DNA of 64,000 nt, taken from positions 62,001 to 126,000 of the forward strand of contig NZ_VTGY01000029.1 of NCBI RefSeq assembly GCF_009729075.1, in the 5' to 3' direction. Made by a program: the position numbers and the translations under genes. This DNA comes from Mycolicibacterium sp. CBMA 226. Lineage in GTDB: Bacteria; Actinomycetota; Actinomycetes; Mycobacteriales; Mycobacteriaceae. The notes beneath the pieces were generated by a model, which saw nothing but the letters and a program-made list of their open reading frames with translations, ran no database searches and was not told the origin of the DNA. This document shows, piece by piece, positions 46,271 to 55,447 of this stretch (position 1 is the first letter of the stretch; every line of letters begins with the position of its first letter).

Positions 46271-47635
46271 ATGACTGCAACCATCGCCGCCCGGGACGTG
46301 GGCACGCTGCCGCTCGCGCCGAAGAATCCGCTGCCCCTGCGGCAGCTGCTGTCCACCCGGCAATTGCACACTGGGCTGGTGAAGCTGAGCGAAGCCGGCG
46401 GCCCGGTGAGTCGCATCGCGCCCATGCCGAAGTCGGTCGCGCCGCCCATCGTGCTCGTCACCTCGCCCAGCGGGATTCGTGACGTCCTGGGCCGCACGGA
46501 CAACCTCGCCGAACGTTCGACGATCCACGAAGAAGTGCGCAACGTGGTCGGCGACAACCTCTTCGTCCTGCCCAACAGCGCCTGGCCACCGCGCCGGCGC
46601 GCCTTGCAGCCGGTGTTCACCAAACAGCACGTCGACCGCTTCGGCGGACACATGACCCAGGCGGCGCAGACCAGCGCCGACCGTTGGCGCGACGCTCGTG
46701 ACATCGACCTCGACGCCGAGTGCCGCCGACTCGCCATGCGGTCGCTCGGATACTCCATCCTCGGTCTCGACATCAACGAGCACAGCAACACCATCGCCGA
46801 GAACATGCACGTGGCCTCGCGCTATACCGCCGACCGCGCCCTGCGCCCGGTCAAGGCGCCGCAGTGGCTGCCCACCCCGGGACGCCGCCGCGCGCGTGCC
46901 GCGGTGGCCCGGATGCGCCGGATGACCATGGATGTCCTGCAGGACTGCCGCGCAAATCCGGACCGTGACGCACCGCTGGTCAAGGCGCTGCTCACGGCCG
47001 CCGATCCGGAAACCGGCCAGAAGCTGTCCGACGACGACATCTGCAACGACCTGCTGATCTTCATGCTGGCAGGCCACGACACAACAGCGACGACGCTGAC
47101 GTACGCCTTGTGGCAGCTCGGGCGTAACCCCGAGATGCAGGACCGGGTGGCCGCCGAGGTCGCCGCGATCGGGGATCGGGAACTGACGCCCGACGACGTC
47201 CCCCGGCTGGCGTACACCGCCCAGGTGCTCAACGAGTCGCTGCGGCTGTGCCCGCCCGCGGCCGGTGTTGGCCGGACGGCGACGGAGGACATCGTGGTCG
47301 ACGGCTACCGGGTGGAAGCCGGCAGCATCGTGGCCATTGGAATCAGCGCCGTGCACCGGGACCCGACGCTGTGGGATCACCCGCTGGCTTTCAACCCGGA
47401 CCGGTTCAGCCCGGAGAACTCGAAGATTCGCGACCGCTGGCAGTTCATCCCCTTCGCCGCCGGCCCGCGGTCCTGCATCGGTGAGCACTTCGCGATGCTG
47501 GTCACGACGCTCGCGCTGGCGACGATTGTGCGGGCGAACCGCATCGAATCCCTGAACGACGACTTCCCCCTCGAGTCGCCGTACACGACAGTTGCGAAGG
47601 GTCCCATCCCGGTTCGGGTCGCCGCGCGGGTGTAA
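46271..47635 (+). CDS. Cytochrome P450
   Basis: 454 residues. The oxygen-activation I-helix motif is AGHDTTATT, the ExxR pair is ESLRLCPP, and the haem loop is FIPFAAGPRSCIGEHFA with the axial Cys. The HRDPTLW and NPDRF segments are those of CYP4/CYP102-like bacterial P450s. It probably hydroxylates a lipid or xenobiotic; the substrate is unknown. No ferredoxin or reductase gene is adjacent. A truncated methyltransferase follows 8 bp later. Confidence 0.93.
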   Translation: MTATIAARDVGTLPLAPKNPLPLRQLLSTRQLHTGLVKLSEAGGPVSRIAPMPKSVAPPIVLVTSPSGIRDVLGRTDNLAERSTIHEEVRNVVGDNLFVLPNSAWPPRRRALQPVFTKQHVDRFGGHMTQAAQTSADRWRDARDIDLDAECRRLAMRSLGYSILGLDINEHSNTIAENMHVASRYTADRALRPVKAPQWLPTPGRRRARAAVARMRRMTMDVLQDCRANPDRDAPLVKALLTAADPETGQKLSDDDICNDLLIFMLAGHDTTATTLTYALWQLGRNPEMQDRVAAEVAAIGDRELTPDDVPRLAYTAQVLNESLRLCPPAAGVGRTATEDIVVDGYRVEAGSIVAIGISAVHRDPTLWDHPLAFNPDRFSPENSKIRDRWQFIPFAAGPRSCIGEHFAMLVTTLALATIVRANRIESLNDDFPLESPYTTVAKGPIPVRVAARV

Positions 47636-47643
47636 CTCCGGCT

Positions 47644-47770
47644 GTGGCTCGGACCGTGCTCGACTGGGACCACAACGCCTACTACCAGCGCCTGCTGCTC
47701 CGGCACCTGCCGCCGCGGTGCGAACGTGTGTTGGACGTCGGCTGCGGTGCCGGCGGGTTCGCGGCACCAC
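47644..47770 (+). pseudogene. Truncated SAM-dependent methyltransferase (N-terminal fragment)
   Basis: About 42 residues from GTG 47644 are methyltransferase-like: HNAYYQRLLLRHLPPRCERV followed by motif I, LDVGCGAGGFAA. Sequence similarity stops there, and the frame runs out antisense to the PadR gene end. At least 150 residues, including the rest of the SAM fold, are missing. It lies 8 bp after the P450 stop, so an intact ancestor was probably co-transcribed with the P450. Confidence 0.75.
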
Positions 47771-47777
47771 CAGTCGT

Positions 47778-48335
47778 TCAGGGCACGCGGTTGTCGGACG
47801 ACGTGAGCCTGTCCAGCACGTCAAGGGCCTCGCGGCACCAGTCGACCCAGGCCTGCTCGGTACGTAAGCCGGCCTTCAACACGAGGTGGCGGAGTACGTC
47901 GGCGTCGGCGACCGGGGCCGCGAAATCGCGGGCATCGATCTCGCGGTAGTTGGCCAACATCGCTTCATGCGCCGCGAGGTGGTGGGCAATCACGGCACGC
48001 ACGGCCCCGGTCTCGCCGAGTGCTGCGGCAGCGCGCACGCGCACCGCGATGGCCATTCGCTCCGGCGCGGGATCATCGATGCCGCCAAGCCATTCGCTGA
48101 GAGCCCGCCGGCCGGCCGGCGTGATGCTGAATCGTTTGGGCTGGCCTCGCTCGGGACGATCGGGAGTCGAGGCCTCGGCGAGCCCGGAGGTCTTGAGCTT
48201 GTCGAGTTCGCGATAGATCTGCTGGTGGGTCGCCGGCCAGAAGTAGCCGAATGCCCGATCGAACCGGCGCGTGAGTTCGATACCGGTCGATGCCCGCTCC
48301 GTGAGCGCGGTCAGGATGGCGAATTGCAGCGACAT
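47778..48335 (-). CDS. PadR-family transcriptional regulator
   Basis: 185 residues from ATG 48335. The N-terminal winged helix (SLQFAILTALTERASTGIEL, YFWPATHQQIYRELDKLKTS) is followed by a Vir-like C-terminal helical dimerisation domain rich in Ala and Arg. PadR proteins usually repress a divergent operon and release on binding a phenolic or xenobiotic ligand. The divergent target here is the nitronate monooxygenase gene, and two operator-like palindromes lie between them. Confidence 0.9.
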   Translation of the reverse strand: MSLQFAILTALTERASTGIELTRRFDRAFGYFWPATHQQIYRELDKLKTSGLAEASTPDRPERGQPKRFSITPAGRRALSEWLGGIDDPAPERMAIAVRVRAAAALGETGAVRAVIAHHLAAHEAMLANYREIDARDFAAPVADADVLRHLVLKAGLRTEQAWVDWCREALDVLDRLTSSDNRVP

Positions 48336-48402
48336 GGCGTGATCGTAGGTCCAGTCGAGTTTCCGCCGGCGGAACGCGGCGACAAGAGTCCTGTCACAGC
48401 TG

Positions 48403-48422
48403 TTATCCAATCTGTTGCATAA
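48403..48422. promoter_or_regulatory. Degenerate PadR-operator copy
   Basis: TTAT-C-A, six bases, then GTTGCATAA matches one half of the palindrome at 48527-48548 and the start of the other. It lies 68-87 bp before the PadR ATG, so it could mediate autoregulation. Confidence 0.4.
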
Positions 48423-48526
48423 AGCGACAACCACAGCCGGGCCCATCGCCGAACAGTGCCCAAATCCAGCCTATTGCCAACATGTTCGAGTATCGGCCGC
48501 CCAGCGCCGCAACCACCTGTCACGTG

Positions 48527-48548
48527 ATTATGCTACTAGTTGCATAAT
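48527..48548. promoter_or_regulatory. 22-bp palindromic operator (probable PadR site)
   Basis: ATTATGC and GCATAAT arms flank the 8-base core TACTAGTT, which itself contains ACTAGT. It lies 60-81 bp before the nitronate monooxygenase ATG. It is AT-rich against the GC-rich background, which favours a regulatory role. Confidence 0.65.
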
Positions 48549-48607
48549 GCCTTCGGTGAAGCTAAAGTCCAGACCAAACACGGTTTCCGATTCGAAGGGC
48601 TATCACC

Positions 48608-49606
48608 ATGGGTCTGCCTCCCGTCCTCGCACAACGCCTGTCTCTGCCGGTGGTCGCGTCGCCGTTGTTCCTATGCTCGGGGCCCGATCTGGTGAAGGCG
48701 GAATGCCAGGCCGGTGTCATCGGTTCGTTTCCCGCGCTGAACGCCCGGCCGTCCAGCCTGCTCGGCGATTGGCTGGATGAGATCGAAGAGTCCAACAACG
48801 CCTACGCACTCGCCAACCCGGACGCCATCGTCGCGCCGTTCGCTGTCAATCAGATCGTGCACCGCTCCAACGACCGCCTCGAGCACGACATGAGCGTCAT
48901 CGTCGAGCACAAGGTACCGATCGTGATTACCTCGCTCGGCGCGCGGCCTGAGATCAACGACGCGGTGCACTCCTACGGCGGCATCGTCCTGCACGACATC
49001 ATCAACAATGAGTTCGCGCACAAGGCCATCGACAAGGGCGCCGACGGCATCATCGCCGTGGCCGCCGGCGCCGGCGGCCACGCCGGCACCCAGTCCCCGT
49101 TCGCCCTGGTCCGCGAGATCCGCGAGTGGTTCGACGGTCCGCTGCTGCTGTCGGGCGCCATCGCCCACGGCCGGTCGATCCTTGCCGCACTCGCCGCGGG
49201 AGCCGACTTCGCCTATGTCGGTTCGGCTTTCCTGTCCACCGACGAAGCCAATGCGGTTCCCGAGTACAAGCAGATGATCGTCGACTCCACCGCGTCCGAG
49301 ATCGTCTACAGCAACCTGTTCACCGGTGTGCACGGCAACTACCTGCGCGGCAGCATCGTCGCCCAGGGTCTTGATCCTGACAACCTGCCCGAATCTGACG
49401 CCTCGGCAATGAATTTCGGCTCTGGCGGGAACACGGACGCGAAGGCGTGGAAGGACATCTGGGGTGCCGGTCAGGGCGTGGGCAGCATCAAGGAACGCCT
49501 CACCGTCGCGCAACTGGTCGAAACTTTGAAGACGCAGTACGTCGAGGCCCGCCAGGACCTGCTGAGCCGCGTGCTCGACGACGACGTTCTCGAGCCGGTG
49601 CACTAG
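48608..49606 (+). CDS. Nitronate monooxygenase family (NMO) FMN enzyme
   Basis: 332 residues of the NMO/2-nitropropane dioxygenase TIM barrel: LPVVASPLFLCSGPDLVKAE, IIAVAAGAGGHAGTQSPFAL and the phosphate-binding LAAGADFAYVGSAFL. The AGGHAG segment holds the conserved His. Family members oxidise nitronates such as propionate-3-nitronate, although many have unknown substrates. GAAGGG precedes the ATG. It is divergent from the PadR gene, and its stop overlaps that of the convergent amidohydrolase gene. Confidence 0.9.
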   Translation: MGLPPVLAQRLSLPVVASPLFLCSGPDLVKAECQAGVIGSFPALNARPSSLLGDWLDEIEESNNAYALANPDAIVAPFAVNQIVHRSNDRLEHDMSVIVEHKVPIVITSLGARPEINDAVHSYGGIVLHDIINNEFAHKAIDKGADGIIAVAAGAGGHAGTQSPFALVREIREWFDGPLLLSGAIAHGRSILAALAAGADFAYVGSAFLSTDEANAVPEYKQMIVDSTASEIVYSNLFTGVHGNYLRGSIVAQGLDPDNLPESDASAMNFGSGGNTDAKAWKDIWGAGQGVGSIKERLTVAQLVETLKTQYVEARQDLLSRVLDDDVLEPVH

Positions 49607-50907
49607 CCCGTCTGGTACACCACCGCGCCGTCATAGACGGTAGCGGCCACCAGCGAGGCGTCCAGCTCGGCCAGCACGTCTCGCGGTGGCGCGGCCAGCA
49701 GGCACACGTCTGCCGGCATGCCCACCGTGAGCTCCTGCGGCACGTCCGGCTGCTGGGGAGTCCCAAGAAACATGCCCAATGCCGTTGCGGCGTCGATGCT
49801 TTCGTTCGCTCCGAGCACGCTGCCGGAGGCGGTGCTGCGGTGCACCGCGGCACGCATCGCTGCCCAGGGGTCAGCATCCCCGAACGGCATATCGGTCGAC
49901 AGCGCGACGGGTATCCGCGCGCCACACAGCGACGCCACCCGCCACAGCTGGCAGTGTTCGTCCGCGGGCACGTCGGTGAGGTACTGCTCGCCGCGCTCGG
50001 CGACGAAGTTCGGCTGAGTCACCACCAGCACGCCGAGGTCATGCAGGTCGGCCAGGCAGTCGTCGGGGATGACGGCGCCGTGCTCGATGCGGTCCCCGGC
50101 GTGTGAGCCTGCCTGCCGCAGCGCGGCAATCGCCACGATCAGCTGCATGGCCGTAACACAGTGCAGCGCAACGATTCCGCCTTGACTGTGCCGGGCTGCG
50201 ATCCACGTGGCCAGCGCATCGAGATCCAGATCGTCGTCGTGCAGGATGCGCTTGGCCGGTGCCAGGATTTCGACGCGCTGGCGCAGTTCGCCGTGCCGGC
50301 AGGCTTCGGCGAAGTCCATCACGTCCTCAGCGGTGAGGTCGGGGGTCGCGTCGGTGACACCAGTGACACCGAATGCCGAGAGGCGCCGGCTGATCTCGCC
50401 GAGCCCGGCGTCGTTGCGCTGTAACGCATGCGTCCAGTTGGGGTCCGCGCTCCGCAGCCGGCCGTCGGGGTGGTCGGGCAGGCCGACGGCCGTCAACCCC
50501 GCAGAGTTCAGGGTCCACAGCACACCGCTGCGGTGCTGGACCCGCACCGGCACATTCGGTGAAACCTCGTCGAGCACAGCGCGGTCCAACGGACCCGCGA
50601 CGGCCTCGTGATAACCGACGGCCCGAATCCAGCCGTCCACGCCGACGGCGGCCTGTGCCAGGACGGCACGCAGTGCCTCGCGGCTGCGTACCTCCCCCGG
50701 GCCGACCCGCACCGACGTCAACGCCGCTGCCGCCGAGCGCAAGTGAACGTGATGGTCGTGGAGCCCCGGGATGACGGTGCCGCCGGCCGCGTCGAGAACG
50801 TCCTCCCCTGCCGTGGGCTCGATACTGTCTGCCATGGCCTCGATCAGCCGGCCCAGCCGGATGTCCACGGTCCGGCCGTCGAGCAGCCTGGCTCGTCGAA
50901 TCAGCAT
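49603..50907 (-). CDS. Amidohydrolase (YtcJ/amidohydrolase_3-like)
   Basis: 434 residues. The metal motif HDHHVHL lies near residue 50. Further conserved features are ALHCVTAMQ and RIEHGAVIPDD, and the C-terminal Asp in LSTDMPFGD. The family hydrolyses cyclic amides or related C-N bonds. It is the last gene of an overlapping operon with the CoA-transferase (7 bp overlap) and enoyl-CoA hydratase genes, so it probably acts in the same degradation pathway. Confidence 0.88.
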   Translation of the reverse strand: MLIRRARLLDGRTVDIRLGRLIEAMADSIEPTAGEDVLDAAGGTVIPGLHDHHVHLRSAAAALTSVRVGPGEVRSREALRAVLAQAAVGVDGWIRAVGYHEAVAGPLDRAVLDEVSPNVPVRVQHRSGVLWTLNSAGLTAVGLPDHPDGRLRSADPNWTHALQRNDAGLGEISRRLSAFGVTGVTDATPDLTAEDVMDFAEACRHGELRQRVEILAPAKRILHDDDLDLDALATWIAARHSQGGIVALHCVTAMQLIVAIAALRQAGSHAGDRIEHGAVIPDDCLADLHDLGVLVVTQPNFVAERGEQYLTDVPADEHCQLWRVASLCGARIPVALSTDMPFGDADPWAAMRAAVHRSTASGSVLGANESIDAATALGMFLGTPQQPDVPQELTVGMPADVCLLAAPPRDVLAELDASLVAATVYDGAVVYQTG

Positions 50908-52103
50908 GCCCCGCAGGTCCTTTCCCTCACGATTTCCCGCACCTGCGCACTGTCGGCACCCAGCTCGCCGGCCCGCGACGACAACGCGGGTGCCATCGAT
51001 TCGGCCACCGGAGCTACGCAGTGACCACCCGTCAGCGGTAGCGTGGCGTATTCCGCCGCCACAGCCGCCAAGGCGACCTCGACGATCTCGCCACCACCAC
51101 GCTGCAGCGACTCCGCCACCTCCAGCGCGGCGTGTATCCCCGTCAGCGGGTCAGCGATCGCGTCGCCGCAGAACACCGGCCCGGAGCCGGCTGGGTCGTG
51201 GCCGATCAGGCCACCGGAAACCGCGGCATCATCGCCGAATCCGACCCGATGCGCGTGTTCGCCCTCGGTGCCATGGCCGGTGACGCGCAGCCACACCCGG
51301 CCATCGCGCGCCTGAATGTCGGTCGGCCCCAGGCCCCGGTTGACGAGAGCGTCCGGACGCGATGATTCGATCACCACGTCGGCCACCGACAGCAGCTCTC
51401 GCAGGTCTTCAGGCTGGCCGAAATCAACGGCGTAACAGAGCTTTCCGGAATTCATCCAGTCGAAGAATCGCCGTTCGCCCTGCCGGGTGCCGTCGGGCCG
51501 CGCGGGGCTCTCCACCTTGACCACCGTCGCGCCCGCCCGGGCCAGCAGTTGCCCACACAACGGACCGGCCCACATCGAGGACAGATCGACCACCAGCAGT
51601 CGGCCGTAGTCCTGAAATGGCTTCCGGTTCCCGTAGCGACGGACCACCAGTGCGGCGGCAGCGGTCTCCCCCAGTACCCCGATGGGAAGGCCGAGCAGCC
51701 GCGCGCGCTCGGCGACATCGGCGACCAGACGGCGACCGGCCCATTCGGTGATCGCCGGCCACAGGTGATCAGCCGGCACATCGGATTCGAGCAACGCCGG
51801 TACCGCCGCGACGTCATCAGGCCGCGCCAGCGTCAGGGCGAACCAGCCGTCCCGCCCGGCGATGAGCCGCGTGGCGCCGCCGGCACTGATCCGGCCTTGC
51901 CGGTGCAGGCCCGACAGGGCGGCACGCCCCACGAGGAGTTCGGCGGCGTCGACCGCGATGCCGAGGCGACTGGACAGCCCGGATGCGACCGCCCGCGCCC
52001 GGCTCAGCACCGCGGCGCGACTGACGTCCGGCGGCCCGTCGCGCATGCCGGTCAGTGCGGCCAGCCCGCTGGCCGACCAGTCCCGCACCACGTCGTCACT
52101 CAC
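50901..52103 (-). CDS. CoA-transferase family III (CaiB/BaiF) protein
   Basis: 400 residues from GTG 52103, which overlaps the enoyl-CoA hydratase stop (GTGA). After a divergent N-terminal 170 residues, the type III core appears: RLLVVDLSSMWAGPLCGQLL, GATVVKVESPARPDGTR, WMNSGKLCYAVDFGQPEDLR and ADVVIESSRPDAL. The usual catalytic Asp position lies in the stretch around GDDAAVSGGL. It should move CoA onto a carboxylate in the pathway of this operon. Confidence 0.88.
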   Translation of the reverse strand: MSDDVVRDWSASGLAALTGMRDGPPDVSRAAVLSRARAVASGLSSRLGIAVDAAELLVGRAALSGLHRQGRISAGGATRLIAGRDGWFALTLARPDDVAAVPALLESDVPADHLWPAITEWAGRRLVADVAERARLLGLPIGVLGETAAAALVVRRYGNRKPFQDYGRLLVVDLSSMWAGPLCGQLLARAGATVVKVESPARPDGTRQGERRFFDWMNSGKLCYAVDFGQPEDLRELLSVADVVIESSRPDALVNRGLGPTDIQARDGRVWLRVTGHGTEGEHAHRVGFGDDAAVSGGLIGHDPAGSGPVFCGDAIADPLTGIHAALEVAESLQRGGGEIVEVALAAVAAEYATLPLTGGHCVAPVAESMAPALSSRAGELGADSAQVREIVRERTCGAC

Positions 52104-53053
52104 GCACGGACCGCATCGACCAAGCCCCAGTCCCGCGCCGTCGCGGCGTCGATCGTCGCCCCGGAGAGCACCAAATACGCTGTGCGCCAGCGCCCTATCC
52201 GCCGCGTGATGCTCACTGTGCCACCCGCACCCGGAATCAGCCCCAGCGCCAACTCCGGCAGACCGAGGGTGGCATCCGGATGACAGACCACCTGCCCGCA
52301 GAACGCGGCCATCTCCAAACCACTCCCCAGCACCTGACCGTGGACCACCGCCTGGCACGCCGCGCCCAATCGCGCGGTGATCTCGTCGAGCACCAGGGCC
52401 GGGCTGAAGCGCGTGCGGGCGAGGTGCGCCGACACCGGATCGTCGAATGACCCGAATTCGGCGAGGTCTCCCCCACTGCAAAAGGACGGACCGTTCCCGG
52501 TGAGCACCAGGCCTGTCACCGAGGTGTCCAAACGAGCGACCTCCAGCGCTTCCAGTAGTGCCGCCCGCGCAGCGGTGGAGAACGCGTTGTGCCGCTTGGC
52601 GCGGTTGAACGCCACATGCAGAGTGTCGCCGTCGCGGTGTGACACCACCGGATCCGGGAGCAGCGGAACAGTTTTCGGGCCGCGCCCGGCCAGCCAGCGG
52701 GCGAACTCCCGGCCGGACTGCAACGTCGAATACGCCAGTGATTCGGTGATCACCCCGGCGAACGCCGGCGCCGCAGGGTCGAACGCGCGCAACACGTCGT
52801 CGCACACGGCGGCCGTCTGTGGCCAGGTTTCGATCCGTTCTGTGATCTGCGCCAGCGCCGCGCCAACATCAGGCACCTGTACGGTTCTGCGGTCCGCGCA
52901 CGGGCGGTCGACCAGCGTGAAAGTCGCCGCCTGCAACCAGAACTCGGCGTCGTCGCCGGCCGGGTCTCCGATCCCGATCACCAGACCGGCGGCACCCGGG
53001 ACATGGGCGAGATCGACGACTCTCAGTTCGTCAGGCAACGGACGCCCAGTCAT
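52100..53053 (-). CDS. Enoyl-CoA hydratase/isomerase family protein with N-terminal extension
   Basis: 317 residues from ATG 53053. Residues 130-290 are the crotonase fold: FNRAKRHNAFS, LTGNGPSFCSGGDLAEF (oxyanion-hole segment), GQVLGSGLEMAAFCGQVV and LGLIPGAGGTVSI. The first 130 residues are unlike typical crotonases and may be a separate domain. It starts the CoA-linked operon that ends with the amidohydrolase. Confidence 0.88.
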   Translation of the reverse strand: MTGRPLPDELRVVDLAHVPGAAGLVIGIGDPAGDDAEFWLQAATFTLVDRPCADRRTVQVPDVGAALAQITERIETWPQTAAVCDDVLRAFDPAAPAFAGVITESLAYSTLQSGREFARWLAGRGPKTVPLLPDPVVSHRDGDTLHVAFNRAKRHNAFSTAARAALLEALEVARLDTSVTGLVLTGNGPSFCSGGDLAEFGSFDDPVSAHLARTRFSPALVLDEITARLGAACQAVVHGQVLGSGLEMAAFCGQVVCHPDATLGLPELALGLIPGAGGTVSITRRIGRWRTAYLVLSGATIDAATARDWGLVDAVRA

Positions 53054-53138
53054 TCGCCTCACGGTGAGCCAGCGGCACGTTCTCGCCTCCTGCGGATGTC
53101 GACACCCGGATCATGCCATTTCCGCCGCGGATTGACGT

Positions 53139-53489
53139 TCAGTCGAGCCGTACCCGCACCGTTACCCGACCCTTGTCGTCACGCGTCGAGATCGCATGCC
53201 CGGCGCGGTCGGTGCCGCGAAAGTTGAGCAGCGTGATGGGGCCGCCATCACCGAGAAAATTGCGCCACCAACTCTTGGAATCCGGTGACATCACCCTGAT
53301 GACGACCTCATCGCCGGACAGCCGGTAATTCACGGGAGTCTGATAGCTGCGCCCCGATTTGCGACCCGTATAGCGGATCTCGACGAGACTGCGGCCGACG
53401 ATGTTGCCGACAACGGGGACGGTGGTCAGGCCGACCGCCGCCTTGTTCAGGGCGCGGGTGACCGGGTTGTCGAAAAACGTGCTGGACAT
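53139..53489 (-). CDS. Ddn-like deazaflavin-dependent nitroreductase family protein
   Basis: 116 residues from ATG 53489. The split beta-barrel landmarks are LVEIRYTGRKSGRSYQTPVN and SWWRNFLGDGGPITL, the characteristic F420-binding region of the DDN family. These enzymes reduce quinones or nitro compounds with F420H2. In-frame sequence upstream is not conserved. No partner is evident. Confidence 0.88.
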   Translation of the reverse strand: MSSTFFDNPVTRALNKAAVGLTTVPVVGNIVGRSLVEIRYTGRKSGRSYQTPVNYRLSGDEVVIRVMSPDSKSWWRNFLGDGGPITLLNFRGTDRAGHAISTRDDKGRVTVRVRLD

Positions 53490-53532
53490 GGTCGCCAGGC
53501 TAGCGCGGGGTCGGCCGCTCAGCCGATCTTGA

Positions 53533-53682
53533 TCAAGCGCACTCGCGACAGATGCGCCCCTGCGATCGATCAGCAGCCAGATCGCTGAGCTGGCGAACGT
53601 GAATGCAACGGGTGCAGATGAATTCATAGACCTGCTGCGGCGTACCAACCAGCTGCTGCGGGCTGTCGTAATCGATCGTCAC
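53533..53682 (-). CDS. 49-residue zinc-ribbon-like protein
   Basis: A short frame from GTG 53682, with GGGAAAGG eight bases upstream, to a TGA at 53533. The product has CTRC (Cys23, Cys26) and CREC (Cys45, Cys48), two knuckles spaced like a zinc ribbon, and starts with VTIDYDSPQQLVGTPQQVYE. No family name is recognised; similar tiny Cys4 proteins are common in mycobacteria. It lies between the Ddn-like gene and the SDR gene. Confidence 0.6.
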   Translation of the reverse strand: MTIDYDSPQQLVGTPQQVYEFICTRCIHVRQLSDLAADRSQGRICRECA

Positions 53683-53869
53683 GTGGTCGGACCTTTCCCA
53701 GACGGACACCGCACATACGGCACGTCCGCACCGAATGCCCCGTCCGCGTTCGGACTAAACAAATCTGCCGGCCATCCACGCGTGGCAGGTCTGCGAATCA
53801 CTGGGTAGTGAAGGGCATTTTCGGGAACTGTCCTAACAGTCAACGTGAAGCCGTAGCCGAGGAGAGTCT

Positions 53870-55372
53870 GTGACAGACGTGAATCAATCGTCACCGTCGT
53901 TGCGGGTGCTGGTGACCGGGGCCACCGGCTACATCGGCGGGCGTCTGGTGCCACGCGTCATCGAGGCCGGCCACCGGGTGCGCGTGATGGCGCGCAACCC
54001 GGACAAGATCAGTGACGTGCCCTGGGCGGCCGACGTCCAGGTGGTGCAGGGTGATCTCACTGATCCGGACACTCTCGACGACGCCTGCCGCGACATCGAC
54101 GTCATCTACTACCTCGTGCACTCGATGGGTAACCCGGGAGAATTCACCGAAGCCGAACGCCGCAGCGCGGAGAATCTCGCTGCTGCCGCGCGCAGCGCCA
54201 ACGTCAAACGCATCGTCTACCTGAGTGGCCTGCACACTGAATCTGACCAGCTGTCCACCCACCTGCGGTCCCGCAGCCAGGTCGGAGAAATCCTGATCGA
54301 TTCCGGTGTCCCGACGGTCGTGCTGCAGGCCGGCGTCGTCATCGGTTCCGGTTCGGCGTCCTTCGAGATGATCCGGCACCTGACCAACCGGCTGCCGGTG
54401 ATGACAACGCCGCGCTGGGTCAACAACCGGATCCAGCCCATCGCGATACGTGACGTCCTGTACTACCTCCTGGCCGCCGCCAGCGCCGAGTTGCCGCAGT
54501 CGCGCACATACGACATCGGCGGACCCGACGTCCTGCGCTACGGCGACATGATGCAGATCTACGCCGATGTCGCGGGGCTGGCCAGGCGCAGAATCGTGGT
54601 CCTGCCCGTCCTCACACCCAAACTCGCCGGGCTGTGGATAGGGCTGGTGACCCCGGTTCCACCGCGGATCGGCCGGGCTCTGATCGAGTCCCTGAGCACC
54701 GACTCGGTGGTCACCGAGCACGACATCGACGCCCTGATTCCACCCCCTTCCGGCGGCACCACCGGATACCGCGAAGCGGTCGGATTGGCGCTGCGGCGGA
54801 TCGAGAACGGCGACGTGGAAACTACCTGGGCCAACGCCTCACCGACCGGTGCACCCGCCGATCCGCTGCCGTCGGATCCCAGCTGGGCCGGCGACGCCAT
54901 CTACACCGACGATCGCAGCATCAACTGCGACGCCCCCATCGAGCAGGTGTGGCGGGTCGTCGAGGGCATCGGCGGCGAACGCGGTTGGTACTCGTTTCCG
55001 CTCGCCTGGACGATCCGCGGGTGGCTCGACGTACTGACCGGGGGCGTTGGCTTGGCACGGGGCAGGCGCAACCCGAACACCCTCTATACCGGCGACGCCC
55101 TCGATTTCTGGCGCGTCGAACGCATCGAGCGGCCGCATCTGCTGCGACTGCGCGCAGAGATGCGCGCCCCGGGCCGAGCGTGGCTGCAGTGGGAACTCCA
55201 ATCTCACGGCGATGGCGCCACCCGGCTGCACCAGCGCGCCATCTTCTTTCCCAAAGGCCTTGCCGGACGGCTCTATTGGTATGCGCTGATGCCGTTTCAC
55301 GGCATCATCTTCACGGGCATGATCAGGAACATCGGGGTGGAGGCGTCGAAGGAGGGAACGCGCGCTGCGTAG
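53870..55372 (+). CDS. SDR-type NAD(P)-binding protein with DUF2867 domain
   Basis: 500 residues. The first 320 are an atypical SDR (VTGATGYIGGRL, DVIYYLVHSMG, IVYLSGLHT). The last 160 match the DUF2867/polyketide-cyclase-like domain (APIEQVWRVVEGIGGERGWY, NTLYTGDALDFWRVERIERP). The two-domain protein is common in mycobacteria and its function is not established. It starts at a GTG after GAGGAG. It is followed by an SRPBCC gene, with which it may share a pathway. Confidence 0.9.
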   Translation: MTDVNQSSPSLRVLVTGATGYIGGRLVPRVIEAGHRVRVMARNPDKISDVPWAADVQVVQGDLTDPDTLDDACRDIDVIYYLVHSMGNPGEFTEAERRSAENLAAAARSANVKRIVYLSGLHTESDQLSTHLRSRSQVGEILIDSGVPTVVLQAGVVIGSGSASFEMIRHLTNRLPVMTTPRWVNNRIQPIAIRDVLYYLLAAASAELPQSRTYDIGGPDVLRYGDMMQIYADVAGLARRRIVVLPVLTPKLAGLWIGLVTPVPPRIGRALIESLSTDSVVTEHDIDALIPPPSGGTTGYREAVGLALRRIENGDVETTWANASPTGAPADPLPSDPSWAGDAIYTDDRSINCDAPIEQVWRVVEGIGGERGWYSFPLAWTIRGWLDVLTGGVGLARGRRNPNTLYTGDALDFWRVERIERPHLLRLRAEMRAPGRAWLQWELQSHGDGATRLHQRAIFFPKGLAGRLYWYALMPFHGIIFTGMIRNIGVEASKEGTRAA

Positions 55373-55447
55373 GGCGCTGCCGCCGGGTCCCGGCTCGTGA
55401 GTGGACAGTTGCCGACAGGTGTACACCCGCTCCCGTACGGTGTCTCT

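Noticed and set aside
45890-47824. A 644-codon minus-strand open frame antisense to the P450 gene
   Set aside because: Only its last 99 codons (45890-46186) look like protein; the rest mirrors the P450 gene and has the Arg/Gly/Pro bias of GC-rich antisense frames.
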